A stretch of 64,000 bases of DNA from Aquilutibacter rugosus (GTDB taxonomy: Bacteria; Pseudomonadota; Gammaproteobacteria; Xanthomonadales; Xanthomonadaceae): contig NZ_JAZHBO010000001.1 in NCBI RefSeq assembly GCF_036541335.1, positions 992,001 to 1,056,000 on the forward strand, given 5' to 3'. Below are positions 26,709 through 35,852 of the stretch, in pieces. The notes under the pieces are model-generated. The model searched no databases and was not told where the DNA came from. It worked only from the letters and a program-made list of their open reading frames with translations. Position 1 is the first letter of the stretch; every line of letters begins with the position of its first letter. A program made the translations under genes and the position numbers.

Positions 26709-27941
26709 TTACAGCTTGGCGGCCTTACGCAGGATTTCGGCCTTGTCGGTCTTTTCCCACGAGAAGGCAGTTGCCGTTTCGGTCTTGCCGTCGAGGCCGG
26801 TGTAGCTCAGCTCGTACGGCTTGCGGCCGAAGTGGCCGTATGCAGCAGTCGGCTGATAGATCGGGTGGACAAGATCCAGCATCTTGACGATGCCGTACGG
26901 ACGCAGGTCGAAGTGCGCACGGATCAGCTTGTCGATCTGATCATCGCTGATGCGGCCGGTGCCGAAGGTGTTGACCGAAATCGAGGTCGGCTCGGCCACA
27001 CCAATGGCGTAGGAGACCTGCACTTCGCACTTGTCGGCGATGCCGGCTTCGACGATGTTCTTGGCGACGTAACGCGCTGCGTATGCCGCAGAACGGTCGA
27101 CCTTGGACGGATCCTTGCCCGAGAAAGCACCGCCACCGTGACGGGCCATGCCGCCGTAGGTATCAACGATGATCTTACGGCCGGTCAGACCGCAGTCGCC
27201 TACCGGACCGCCGATCACAAAGATACCGGTCGGGTTGATGTGCACCTTGTTCTTAGGCAGCGAGTCGTACCACTTCTTCGGCAGGACCGGCTTCAGGATG
27301 TATTCGCGGACGCCTTCGATGATGTCCTTTTGCTTGACGCCCGGATCGTGCTGGGTCGACAGCACGACGGCATCGAGGCCTACAACGTTGTGCGTTTCGT
27401 CATAACGCAGCGTGACTTGCGACTTGGCATCGGGACGCAGCCACGGCAGTTTGCTGTTCTTGGCCTTACGGACCTTGGCTTGCTGTTCGACCAGGCGGTG
27501 CGAATAGTACAGCGGCGCCGGCATGTGTTCCGGTGCCTCGTTGCAGGCGTAACCGAACATCAGGCCCTGATCGCCGGCACCCATTTCTTCGGGCTTTTTG
27601 GCTTTCTTCGAGGTGCCATCGACGCCGGCAGCGATATCGGGCGACTGCTTGCCGAGCATGTTGATGATGGCGCAGGTGTGGCCGTCGAAACCGACATCGG
27701 AGTTGTTATAGCCGATCTTGTTGATGACATCGCGGGCCAGGCCTTCGATATCAACCCAGGCGGAAGTGGTCACTTCGCCGGCGACGATGGCGGCGCCGGT
27801 CTTGACCAACGTTTCACAGGCGACACGTGCGCGCTTGTCCTGAGCCAGGATGGCGTCCAGCACGGCATCGGAGATCTGGTCAGCGATCTTGTCCGGATGG
27901 CCTTCGGAGACCGATTCCGAAGTGAACAGGTAGTTCGACAT
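26709..27941 (-). CDS. metK: S-adenosylmethionine synthetase
   Basis: Makes S-adenosylmethionine from methionine and ATP. Signatures: FTSESVSEGHPDKIADQISD, the GAGDQGLMFGYA loop, GGAFSGKDPSKVDRSAAY and DLRPYGIVKMLDL. The start at 27941 (MSNYLF) matches homologues; the longer frame to 27986 does not. 410 residues is slightly longer than the E. coli enzyme (384), as in xanthomonads. With ahcY and metF it brings three methyl-cycle enzymes within 6 kb, but the S9 peptidase gene separates them. No SAM riboswitch is visible in its leader. Confidence 0.98.
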   Translation of the reverse strand: MSNYLFTSESVSEGHPDKIADQISDAVLDAILAQDKRARVACETLVKTGAAIVAGEVTTSAWVDIEGLARDVINKIGYNNSDVGFDGHTCAIINMLGKQSPDIAAGVDGTSKKAKKPEEMGAGDQGLMFGYACNEAPEHMPAPLYYSHRLVEQQAKVRKAKNSKLPWLRPDAKSQVTLRYDETHNVVGLDAVVLSTQHDPGVKQKDIIEGVREYILKPVLPKKWYDSLPKNKVHINPTGIFVIGGPVGDCGLTGRKIIVDTYGGMARHGGGAFSGKDPSKVDRSAAYAARYVAKNIVEAGIADKCEVQVSYAIGVAEPTSISVNTFGTGRISDDQIDKLIRAHFDLRPYGIVKMLDLVHPIYQPTAAYGHFGRKPYELSYTGLDGKTETATAFSWEKTDKAEILRKAAKL

Positions 27942-28072
27942 GGGCTTATATCCCTTTATACGGATGGAAAGATATTTAGACCGCACATTTTGTCACGGTT
28001 CGGCTAGGTTAGCAAGAAATCCGGCGATTACCGATTTGCCCGGCCGTCATCTTTCCGCAACCTAATCGCCAC

Positions 28073-29854
28073 ATGGCGTTCGCATTTGGGCGGCAAAGTA
28101 AGCCATATCCACACTCCCGAATTCTGATCCGCGCCATGCAGGACTTGCAGCAGCAACTGGCACACCGCTATCCGCAATGGTTTGAAGGCCGACGCGGAGT
28201 CATCGCGCGCCCGCTGGTGCGAGGCATTTCGCGATGGTCCCGTCTGGATGAGATCCGGGAGTTCATCACCCGTAACCGCGACTTGCGGGATTTTGCCTTT
28301 GTGCAGGCTTCGCTTGATTTTCTCGGCGTGCATCATCAGTGTGCCGATGCCGATCGTGGACGGATCCCGGCGACGGGTCGCCTTCTGATTGTTGCGAATC
28401 ACCCGCTGGGTGCGATCGATGCCCTGGCCTTGTTGCACGAAGTCGGGCGCGTCCGGCGCGACGTACGCATCGTCGCCAATGATTTCCTGCAGCAGATCGG
28501 CAATCTCGGGGATCTGCTGTTACCGGTCCGGATTCTGGGCGGTAGGCCAACTGCGGAGAGCGTGCACGCCATCGAGGAATCGTTGCTGCGCGATGAATGC
28601 GTGATCGTGTTTCCCGCCGGCGAAGTAGCGCGGCTGGGCTTGCGTGGTATCCAGGACGGACCGTGGCGTCGTGGCTTTATCCGTTTCGCGCGCCGCACCG
28701 GAGCACGTGTATTGCCGGTGCGGGTTAAGGCGCGCAATTCCGCCCTGTTTTACGGGGCATCGACAATCAACAAGGCGTTGGGTACGACCTTGCTTGCTCG
28801 CGAAATGTTTGCACGCCGCGGGCGCCGTCTGCAGCTGCAGGTTGGCGAGCCGATGAGTCTGCCGCAGGACATGGCTGCCGACGATGCATTGAGCCTAGTG
28901 CGCAATGCACTGCATGCCATTGGCAAGTTCGCACCGGAGCCTATGCCAATGGGGCCCGAGCCGATCATTGAGCCGGTGCCGCAAATACTGATCGAGCATG
29001 CAATCCGTAAGCTACGCACCCTGGGGCAAACATCGGACGGGCAGAAAATCCTGTGCGGTCGCCTAAATGCGGATTCGCCGCTGTTGCGTGAGATCGGTCG
29101 ACTGCGGGAACTGACGTTTCGTGCGGTGGGAGAGGGTACCGGTCGCGCCTTCGACACGGATGCGTATGACACGTGGTACGAACACATCGTGTTGTGGGAC
29201 GAGCGGCAAAAACAGGTCGCCGGTGCGTATCGGATCAGTCGGGGCGCGCAAGTACTGGCCGAACGCGGGATCAGCGGCTGGTATACAGCGTCCCTGTTTG
29301 AATACTCCGAGAAGGCAATTGCGCGGATCGCACAAGGCATGGAGCTGGGACGCAGTTTTGTGGTGCCAACGTACTGGGGCGGTCGCAGCATTGACTATCT
29401 GTGGCAAGGCATTGGCGCGTATCTGGCGCAACATCCCGGTGTGCGTTATCTGTATGGCCCGGTCTCCATTAGCGCCGCATTGCCGGCCGCTGCACGCGAT
29501 CAGATTGTGGCGTACTACAGCCGCTACTACGGAGATGTCGATGAGCTGGGTCGCTCGCGCCAACCGTTCTCCTACTTTGCAGCACCGCCCGTGCACGAAG
29601 CCGCGGATCCCGCCACAGCCTTCCGCATTCTGCGTCAGAACCTGGATGCCGTGGGTGCGACCTTGCCGATGCTGTACAAGCAATACACCGAACTGTGCGA
29701 GCCGGGCGGTGTGCGCTTTCTGGCCTTTGGTGTGGACCCGGATTTCGGCGACGCTATTGATGGCCTGATCGAAGTTGATATCGACTGCATGCGGCCGCAC
29801 AAACGCGCCCGCTACATTGCAACTCACGCCGCGTCGGCTAAAGTCTCAAAGTAG
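28073..29854 (+). CDS. Two-domain acyltransferase, OlsF-like ornithine lipid synthase candidate
   Basis: 593 residues with two acyltransferase parts. Residues about 75-270 are a PlsC-like lysophospholipid acyltransferase with NHPLGAID at 109-116 (His and Asp separated by five residues, one more than classic HX4D) and VFPAGEV. Residues about 300-590 match the GNAT-like hemolysin/OlsB fold that acylates amino acids. This order is that of OlsF, which makes ornithine lipids in Serratia and others without phosphate. The acceptor amino acid is not readable. ATG at 28073 is used; ATG at 28136 (MQDLQQQ) is possible and neither has a ribosome site. The 3' end overlaps convergent dusB by 31 bases. Confidence 0.8.
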   Translation: MAFAFGRQSKPYPHSRILIRAMQDLQQQLAHRYPQWFEGRRGVIARPLVRGISRWSRLDEIREFITRNRDLRDFAFVQASLDFLGVHHQCADADRGRIPATGRLLIVANHPLGAIDALALLHEVGRVRRDVRIVANDFLQQIGNLGDLLLPVRILGGRPTAESVHAIEESLLRDECVIVFPAGEVARLGLRGIQDGPWRRGFIRFARRTGARVLPVRVKARNSALFYGASTINKALGTTLLAREMFARRGRRLQLQVGEPMSLPQDMAADDALSLVRNALHAIGKFAPEPMPMGPEPIIEPVPQILIEHAIRKLRTLGQTSDGQKILCGRLNADSPLLREIGRLRELTFRAVGEGTGRAFDTDAYDTWYEHIVLWDERQKQVAGAYRISRGAQVLAERGISGWYTASLFEYSEKAIARIAQGMELGRSFVVPTYWGGRSIDYLWQGIGAYLAQHPGVRYLYGPVSISAALPAAARDQIVAYYSRYYGDVDELGRSRQPFSYFAAPPVHEAADPATAFRILRQNLDAVGATLPMLYKQYTELCEPGGVRFLAFGVDPDFGDAIDGLIEVDIDCMRPHKRARYIATHAASAKVSK

Positions 29855-30798
29855 TCTGCGGTCAGTCGGCGCTGCAGTGCCGCTTCCTCGACTCGGTTCA
29901 CGCGCGCGCGAAACTCCGCCGCGTGCGGATGATCCTTTGCGTACCAGCCCAAGTGCTTACGCGCGATACGCACACCGGAGAGCTCGCCGTAAAATTCGTG
30001 AAGGCGATCCAGGTGCTCGAGCAGAATGTCGCGTACCTGTAGCGGTGACGGATCAGGTATCAGCGTGCCATGCTGCAGATACGCGGCGATCTGTCCGGGT
30101 AACCACGGCCGTCCCTGTGCGGCGCGTCCGATCATCACTGCATCGGCGCCGGTGTAACGCAAGACCTCGGCGGCTTTTTGCGGCGAGTTGATATCTCCGT
30201 TGGCAATGACCGGAATCGAGCGCTCCGCCTTGACCTGTGCAATGGTGTGATACTCGGCCTCACCGCGGTATTGCTGATCGCGCGTGCGCCCGTGGATGGC
30301 AATCGCCGCAATACCGGATTCCTCCGCAATCCGTGCAATGGCCGGTGCATTGCGATGTTCGGCATCCCAACCGGTGCGAAACTTTAAGGTGACGGGCACG
30401 TCGACGGCATTGACGACCGCTTCGAGAATCTGCGCCACCAGCGGTTCGTTCTGCATCAGTGCCGAACCGGCCCACACGTTGCAGACCTTTTTTGCCGGAC
30501 AGCCCATATTGATGTCAATGATCTGAGCGCCGTGATCGACGTTGTAGCGTGCCGCCTCCGCAAGCACTAGCGGATCAGTACCCGCCAGCTGCACGCTAAT
30601 CGGTGCCGGCTCGCCCTGATGATCCATGCGGTGCAGCGATTTGGAGGTAGTCCAGAACCGCGGATCGGACGTCGTCATTTCGGATACGCACAGACCCGCG
30701 CCAAGCCGTTTGACCAGCATGCGAAACGGTTTGTCGGTGACTCCGGCCATTGGCGCCAGCAGCACCGGCGGGTCAATGGTGTAGGGCCCAATCTGCAT
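29824..30798 (-). CDS. dusB: tRNA-dihydrouridine synthase B
   Basis: FMN enzyme that reduces U17 to dihydrouridine in tRNAs. LLAPMAGVTDKPFR, the catalytic cysteine in NMGCPAKKVCN, FRTGWD and IAIHGRTRDQQY are typical. ATG at 30798 (MQIGPYTI) aligns with E. coli DusB; ATG at 30804 is in frame two codons earlier. It follows the ribokinase gene within about ten bases. fis, the usual partner of dusB in enterics, is not downstream. Confidence 0.96.
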   Translation of the reverse strand: MQIGPYTIDPPVLLAPMAGVTDKPFRMLVKRLGAGLCVSEMTTSDPRFWTTSKSLHRMDHQGEPAPISVQLAGTDPLVLAEAARYNVDHGAQIIDINMGCPAKKVCNVWAGSALMQNEPLVAQILEAVVNAVDVPVTLKFRTGWDAEHRNAPAIARIAEESGIAAIAIHGRTRDQQYRGEAEYHTIAQVKAERSIPVIANGDINSPQKAAEVLRYTGADAVMIGRAAQGRPWLPGQIAAYLQHGTLIPDPSPLQVRDILLEHLDRLHEFYGELSGVRIARKHLGWYAKDHPHAAEFRARVNRVEEAALQRRLTADYFETLADAA

Positions 30799-30805
30799 GG
30801 GCATT

Positions 30806-30811
30806 ATTTTA
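30806..30811 (-). promoter_or_regulatory. Possible internal -10 box before dusB
   Basis: TAAAAT on the minus strand includes the ribokinase stop codon and ends seven bases before the dusB ATG, the spacing seen at other leaderless candidates here. Coincidence with the stop codon is possible. Confidence 0.3.
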
Positions 30812-31768
30812 CGTGAAGGCGATCCCGTAGCGTTGCGCTACCGCAGCGGGGTCAGGCATGGACAGCGCCGCCCCGGGTTGCTCGGTCGAGAATGCCGCAT
30901 AGGCACAGGCCCATTGCACATGTTCGGCGAAAGGCAGCTCGGAACGTTGGGCCAGTGACGCGCACAACGCGCCATTAAATGCATCGCCGGCACCGGTCGT
31001 ATCAATGGCTTGCGCAGGATAAGCCGCCGCCCGGTAATGCGTGGCACGGTCGCCATGCAGTTGGGCTTGCGCGTGCGAGACGAAGCAGCCGTGATCGCCC
31101 AAGGTCACCACCACCGTGCCCTGGGGCAAGGCGCGGCGACACAGGGCGTGCAGTTCGGCATCGGGCAAGGCCTTGATGTCGGCGGTCGGATCGAGGTCCG
31201 GGACCAAGCGCGCAAGCTCCGTCTCATTGGGCGTGATGACGGTACACGCTTCGAGCAGGGCCGACGGCAGGTGACTCAGCGGTGCGGGCGCCGGGTTCAG
31301 CACAGTCAGTGCGCCGGCACCGTGGGCCAGTCGCAGCGCTTGGGTTACAGAAGGCAGCGGCGTCTCCAGCTGTGCCAGGACCACGCGAGCGCCCTGCAGT
31401 TCCGCGGCATGTTGCAGCACAAAGGTCGGATCGAGATCCGCGTTCGCGCCCGCACTGATGAGAATGGCATTGTGTGCCCTGGCATCGACCCAGATGCCGG
31501 CGGTGCCGGTTGGATGCACAGACTGCTTAGCAATTAGTTGCAGATGGCTTTGCGCGGCGAGCTCGCGTGCCCAGGCGGCGCCAGCATCGTCGCCGAGTGC
31601 GCAAATAAAATGCGAACTGACGCCGCAGCGCGCACTGGCGATGGCCTGGTTAAAGCCCTTACCGCCGGGGCCGGTGGAGTACTCGCCGTGCAGGGTTTGC
31701 CCCGCCATCGGCAGTGTTTCGCAGCGCCAGACGTGATCGACATTGAAGGAGCCGACGATGCAGACCAT
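30809..31768 (-). CDS. PfkB-family sugar kinase, ribokinase-like
   Basis: 319-residue carbohydrate kinase. The N-terminal block IVGSFNVDHVWRCETLPMAG, GGKGFNQAIASARCG (family signature 1) and DTTGAGDAFNGALCASLA (signature 2 with the catalytic Asp) are present, as is VITPNETELARL. The order favours ribokinase or a nucleoside kinase. It sits 13 bases after nupC on the same strand, so a role in using nucleosides or their ribose after uptake is likely, but substrate is inferred from context. Confidence 0.88.
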   Translation of the reverse strand: MVCIVGSFNVDHVWRCETLPMAGQTLHGEYSTGPGGKGFNQAIASARCGVSSHFICALGDDAGAAWARELAAQSHLQLIAKQSVHPTGTAGIWVDARAHNAILISAGANADLDPTFVLQHAAELQGARVVLAQLETPLPSVTQALRLAHGAGALTVLNPAPAPLSHLPSALLEACTVITPNETELARLVPDLDPTADIKALPDAELHALCRRALPQGTVVVTLGDHGCFVSHAQAQLHGDRATHYRAAAYPAQAIDTTGAGDAFNGALCASLAQRSELPFAEHVQWACAYAAFSTEQPGAALSMPDPAAVAQRYGIAFT

Positions 31769-31781
31769 AGCGACTGCAGAA

Positions 31782-33077
31782 TCAGGCGAACTGCGTCAGT
31801 ACACCGGCAATGGTTGCCGTCATCAGCGTGGCGATGGAGCCACCGAGCACGGCGCGTAGACCAAAGCGGGCCAAGTCCTGACGACGGTCCGGAGCCAAGC
31901 CCCCGATACCGCCGATCTGAATTGCAATCGACGAGAAGTTGGCAAAGCCGCACAGTGCATAGGTGGCAATCAGTTTGCCGTGCTCGGTCAGCGCTACACC
32001 GACGGTCTTGCCGTTGATGATGTCGGCCAACTGCGAGTAGGCGATGAATTCGTTGAGCACAATCTTCTGGCCGATAAGACCGCCGACGGTGTTGGCATCC
32101 TGCCACGGCACGCCGATGATCCAGGCAATCGGGGCCAGCACGTAGCCGAGGATGGTGGCGAGGTTGGTCGGCTTGCCGATGGCATTGGCGATGCCCGTGA
32201 CTTCGCCGATCCAGGTGAGCGGCCAGTTGAGCAAGGCAATCAGTGCAATAAAGGCCAGCAGCATGGCGCCGATATTCAGGGCCAGGCGCAAACCGTCGCC
32301 GGCGCCGGCAGCGGCCGCGTCAATCACGTTCGAAGTGGTCTTTTCGACTTCCATTTTGACCGTGCCGCGCGTCAGCGGCATGCCGACTTCGGGCACCAGT
32401 AGCTTGGCCACCACCATGGTGGCGGGGGCGGCCATGATCGAGGCGGCCAGCAAATGCTTGGCGTAGAAGGCCTGAGCTGCCGGATCGGCGCCGCCGAGCA
32501 TACCGACATACGCAGCCAGCACGCCGCCGGCGATGTGTGCCATACCGCCGATCATCATGGTCAGCAGTTCCGATTCCGTCATCTTGGAGATGTACGGGCG
32601 AACGGTCAGTGGCGCTTCGGTTTGGCCAATGAACACCGAGGCACAGACCGAAGTGGTCTCGGCACCGGAGACGCGCATCACTTTGGTGATGGCCCAGGCC
32701 ATCGCACGCACAATGGCTTGCATCACACCGAGGTGATACAGCACACCCATCAGTGCGGCGAAGAAGATAATGGTGGGCAGCACCTGGAATGCAAAAATGA
32801 AGCCGTTGCGCGGCACATCCATGAGGCTGCCGAAGATGAAGTTCGAGCCTTCGTTAACAAAGCTGAGAATCTTGACGAAGCCGCGGCCCAGTGCATCAAA
32901 CACGTCGCGGCCGCCGGGAACCAGCAGGACCACCGCTGCAAAGGCGATTTGCAGAACGATACCGGTCAGGACCAGGCGCCAATCGACGGCGCGCTTGTTG
33001 TTGGAAAAAAGCCAGGCCAATGTCACCAGACATGCCAGGCCAAACAGGCCGAAACCAATACTGCCAAGTACGTTCAC
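31782..33077 (-). CDS. nupC: Concentrative nucleoside transporter NupC
   Basis: Inner-membrane ion-coupled nucleoside importer of the CNT family, 431 residues. Family stretches include FIFAFQVLPTIIFFAALMGVLY, TTSVCASVFIGQTEAPL (substrate-binding region) and LCGFANFSSIAIQIGGIG. About nine to ten hydrophobic segments are visible. The start is a GTG at 33077 with GGGAT upstream and no nearby ATG. It leads the run nupC-ribokinase-dusB, a plausible nucleoside uptake and salvage unit. Confidence 0.94.
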   Translation of the reverse strand: MNVLGSIGFGLFGLACLVTLAWLFSNNKRAVDWRLVLTGIVLQIAFAAVVLLVPGGRDVFDALGRGFVKILSFVNEGSNFIFGSLMDVPRNGFIFAFQVLPTIIFFAALMGVLYHLGVMQAIVRAMAWAITKVMRVSGAETTSVCASVFIGQTEAPLTVRPYISKMTESELLTMMIGGMAHIAGGVLAAYVGMLGGADPAAQAFYAKHLLAASIMAAPATMVVAKLLVPEVGMPLTRGTVKMEVEKTTSNVIDAAAAGAGDGLRLALNIGAMLLAFIALIALLNWPLTWIGEVTGIANAIGKPTNLATILGYVLAPIAWIIGVPWQDANTVGGLIGQKIVLNEFIAYSQLADIINGKTVGVALTEHGKLIATYALCGFANFSSIAIQIGGIGGLAPDRRQDLARFGLRAVLGGSIATLMTATIAGVLTQFA

Positions 33078-33182
33078 GCGCGAATCCCGTCAAATCAGGG
33101 CCGAAATGGGCCGAGTGCTTGAAGCGTAGCCGATGCAGGGCCCCGCAACAAGACGCATTGCGGCTTTGGGCGCCCGATTGCC

Positions 33183-33188
33183 TATAAT
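33183..33188 (+). promoter_or_regulatory. -10 box of the SPFH-NfeD operon
   Basis: TATAAT lies 30 bases before the ATG at 33219. TTGCGG at 33158-33163 is a possible -35 at a 19-base spacing, which is poor. Confidence 0.45.
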
Positions 33189-33218
33189 TGAGGTTCTGAC
33201 TTCGGCATGGAGAGTGGG

Positions 33219-34154
33219 ATGTACTCAAGTGGATTGCTACTGAGTTTGGCGCTGCTCGCATTGCTGGTAGTCGGTTTATTCAAGGCCGTACGCATGGTGC
33301 CCCAGGGGTATGCGTGGACGGTCGAGGCTTTCGGCAGATACACCCATACCCTGGAGCCGGGCCTACATTTTCTGGTCCCGGTCTACCAGGATGTCGGTCG
33401 CAAGATCAACATGATGGAACAGGTGCTCGAGGTCCCCAGTCAGGACGTGATTACCCGTGATAACGCGGTGGTCAAGGTCGACGGCGTGGTTTTCTACCAA
33501 GTTCTCGATGCCGCCAAGGCGGCCTATGAGGTGGCTCAGCTCGAAGTGGCAGTCCTCAATCTGGTAATGACCAATATCCGCACGGCCATCGGCTCGATGG
33601 ATCTCGACGAATCACTGTCCAAGCGCGATGAGATCAATACCCGAGTGCTGCAGGCCGTCGATTCGGCGACCCATCCGTGGGGTCTCAAAGTCAATCGGAT
33701 TGAGCTCAAGGATATCCAGCCGCCGCGCGATCTGGTCGAGTCCATGGCCCGCCAGATGAAAGCGGAACGCGAGAAGCGCGCCAACATTCTGGATGCCGAA
33801 GGTCATCGTCAAGCCGAGATTCTGCGCGCCGAGGGTGAGAAGCAAGGCGCCATACTGACGGCTGAAGGTCAACGCGAAGCGGCGTTCCGTCAGGCCGAAG
33901 CGCGCGAGCGTCTGGCCGAAGCCGAGGCCCGCGCGACCAAGCTGGTGTCCGACGCCATTAGTCAGGGCAACTTGCAGGCCATCAATTATTTCGTAGCTCA
34001 AAAGTATATCGAGGCCTTTAAGGCCCTGGCCGAGGCCCCGAATCAGAAGTTTGTGATGATGCCGATGGAGTCGGCCGGCGTAATCGGTTCCTTGGCCGGC
34101 ATTGCCGATCTGGCACGTGAAGCGGCCGACAGTCGCGCCAATCCTTCGCGCTAA
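33219..34154 (+). CDS. SPFH/stomatin-family membrane protein (QmcA-like)
   Basis: Inner-membrane scaffold of the stomatin/flotillin type. One N-terminal membrane segment (residues about 4-24) is followed by the SPFH domain (about 30-190; VPQGYAWTVEAFGRY, VDGVVFYQV, LDESLSKRDEINTRV) and a long coiled coil rich in Glu/Ala/Arg (about 180-260). ATG at 33219 is chosen because GGAGAG lies just before it; ATG at 33207 would place that site inside the gene. The NfeD gene follows, as is usual for the family. Roles in membrane organisation or protein quality control are known for relatives; the exact job here is unknown. Confidence 0.9.
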   Translation: MYSSGLLLSLALLALLVVGLFKAVRMVPQGYAWTVEAFGRYTHTLEPGLHFLVPVYQDVGRKINMMEQVLEVPSQDVITRDNAVVKVDGVVFYQVLDAAKAAYEVAQLEVAVLNLVMTNIRTAIGSMDLDESLSKRDEINTRVLQAVDSATHPWGLKVNRIELKDIQPPRDLVESMARQMKAEREKRANILDAEGHRQAEILRAEGEKQGAILTAEGQREAAFRQAEARERLAEAEARATKLVSDAISQGNLQAINYFVAQKYIEAFKALAEAPNQKFVMMPMESAGVIGSLAGIADLAREAADSRANPSR

Positions 34155-34165
34155 GAGTGACGGAC

Positions 34166-34612
34166 ATGGATTTGAACTGGGTTGCTGTGAGTTGGGGCGT
34201 CCTGTCCCTGGTTTTGATCGTGGCCGAGATTCTGGTGCCCGGCGCGTTCCTGCTGTGGCTTGGACTGGCCGCCGGCGTCCTGTTTCTGGTCACCTTGCTG
34301 ATGCCGGCCCTGCCGATCCTGGCGCAGATTGTTCTGTTTGCGGTGTTTAGCGTGGTCTTTATCCAGATCTATCGCACCAAGTACCGCGGTCGCACGCGCA
34401 ACTCGGACAACCCCTTGCTCAATCGCCGGGCCGATCAGCTGATTGGTAACTCTTATGTATTAGAGACAGCGGTGGTGCAGGGGCGCGGCACCGTTCGTGT
34501 CGGTGATGCGATCTGGACCGTTCGGGCCGATCAGGATCTGCCTGCGGGTTCAACGGTTCGCGTCGTCGCGGTCACCGACGGTATGAATCTTGCTGTCGAG
34601 CCTGTTGCTTAA
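34166..34612 (+). CDS. NfeD-like membrane protein
   Basis: 148 residues with hydrophobic helices at about 5-75 and a C-terminal OB-fold domain (about 85-148; LIGNSYVLETAVVQGRG, VGDAIWTVRAD). This is the short NfeD (YbbK) form that works with the neighbouring stomatin-like protein. ATG at 34166 is preferred; a GTG at 34157 is in frame. The gap to the SPFH gene is eleven bases. Confidence 0.9.
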   Translation: MDLNWVAVSWGVLSLVLIVAEILVPGAFLLWLGLAAGVLFLVTLLMPALPILAQIVLFAVFSVVFIQIYRTKYRGRTRNSDNPLLNRRADQLIGNSYVLETAVVQGRGTVRVGDAIWTVRADQDLPAGSTVRVVAVTDGMNLAVEPVA

Positions 34613-34663
34613 ACCGCTGAACTATTTTCCGTCTTCCTTTAACCCTTCTAGTTGAGAGCCACT

Positions 34664-35773
34664 ATGCTGCAAAAAACTGTACTGAACGAAGCCCACCGCG
34701 AACTCGGTGCCCGCATGGTCGACTTTGGTGGCTGGGATATGCCCGTGCAGTACACCTCGCTGGTCGAAGAACATGAGTCCGTGCGCAACGACGCCGGCAT
34801 GTTTGACGTGTCGCACATGACCGTCGTTGATCTGAATGGCGAGCGCACCCGCGAGTTCCTGCGTCATCTGGTGGCGAACAATGTCGACAAGCTCAAGGTC
34901 AAGGGTAAGGCGCTGTATACCGCCATGCTCAATCCGCAAGGCGGCGTCATCGACGATCTGATCGTCTATTACATGGATGATTCGTTCTTCCGTCTGGTGG
35001 TCAACGCTTCGACGCGTGAAAAGGATCTGGCATGGATTGAACAGCAAGCCCGTGATTTTTCGGTCACCGTTTCTGAGCGTCCGGAGTTCGGCATGATTGC
35101 CGTACAGGGACCCAATGCCCGCGACAAGGTCATCGGCCTGCTGCAGGAGTCGGACCGAGCAGCTGTAACCAAGCTCGGCAAGTTCGCGGCAACGCGCGCC
35201 GCACTGCAAGATGGCACCGAGCTGTTCGTGGCCCGTACCGGTTACACCGGCGAAGATGGCTTCGAAGTGCTGGTGCCGCAAGGTCAGGCCGTTGCACTGT
35301 GGCAATCGCTGCTGCAGGCGGGTGTGCGTCCGTGCGGTCTGGGTGCTCGCGATACGCTGCGGCTCGAAGCCGGCATGAACTTGTACGGCAGTGATATGGA
35401 CGAAACCGTCAATCCGTATGAAGCCGGTATGGCCTGGACTGTGAGTCTCGATGAGGGGCGCAACTTTGTCGGCCGCGAAGTGCTCGAGACCTTGAACGCC
35501 GGTGGTGTCAAGCGTCAGATGATCGGTCTGGTGCTCGATGAAAAGGGTGTGCTGCGCCACGGACAGAAAGTGCAGACCGCCGTCGGCGAAGGTGAAATCC
35601 TTTCCGGCACCTTCTCGCCGACCCTGAAGAAGGGCATTGCACTGGCACGCGTGCCGGCCGGTGAGCCGGGCGATGTCAGCGTCGACATTCGCGGCAAGCT
35701 GATCCCGGTGCGCGTCGTCAGGATTCCGTTTGTTCGCGACGGCAAGGCGCAGCCGGGCATTCTTGCCGAGTGA
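34664..35773 (+). CDS. gcvT: Glycine cleavage system T protein (aminomethyltransferase)
   Basis: Transfers the methylene unit from aminomethyl-lipoyl-GcvH to tetrahydrofolate and releases ammonia. HRELGARMVDFGGWDMPVQY, DVSHMTV, GMIAVQGPNAR and RTGYTGEDGFEVLV are family marks; 369 residues is normal. GAGAG is upstream of the ATG at 34664. gcvH follows after 79 bases. gcvP is not in the window and no glycine riboswitch is seen before gcvT. Confidence 0.97.
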   Translation: MLQKTVLNEAHRELGARMVDFGGWDMPVQYTSLVEEHESVRNDAGMFDVSHMTVVDLNGERTREFLRHLVANNVDKLKVKGKALYTAMLNPQGGVIDDLIVYYMDDSFFRLVVNASTREKDLAWIEQQARDFSVTVSERPEFGMIAVQGPNARDKVIGLLQESDRAAVTKLGKFAATRAALQDGTELFVARTGYTGEDGFEVLVPQGQAVALWQSLLQAGVRPCGLGARDTLRLEAGMNLYGSDMDETVNPYEAGMAWTVSLDEGRNFVGREVLETLNAGGVKRQMIGLVLDEKGVLRHGQKVQTAVGEGEILSGTFSPTLKKGIALARVPAGEPGDVSVDIRGKLIPVRVVRIPFVRDGKAQPGILAE

Positions 35774-35852
35774 TTGCCGCCTGCTACCGCTGTAAACTAA
35801 TTCCCGCCCCCTTCTTACTGTTGAACTCATCCCTTACTTTTCGGAGTCCGCC

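Noticed and set aside
26832..28007. Plus-strand frame of 391 codons opposite metK
   Set aside because: Antisense shadow of metK, with no family resemblance.
27942..28072. SAM riboswitch before metK
   Set aside because: No known SAM aptamer pattern was found, only possible weak promoter boxes.
34613..34663. Glycine riboswitch before gcvT
   Set aside because: The gap is only 51 bases and shows no aptamer core.
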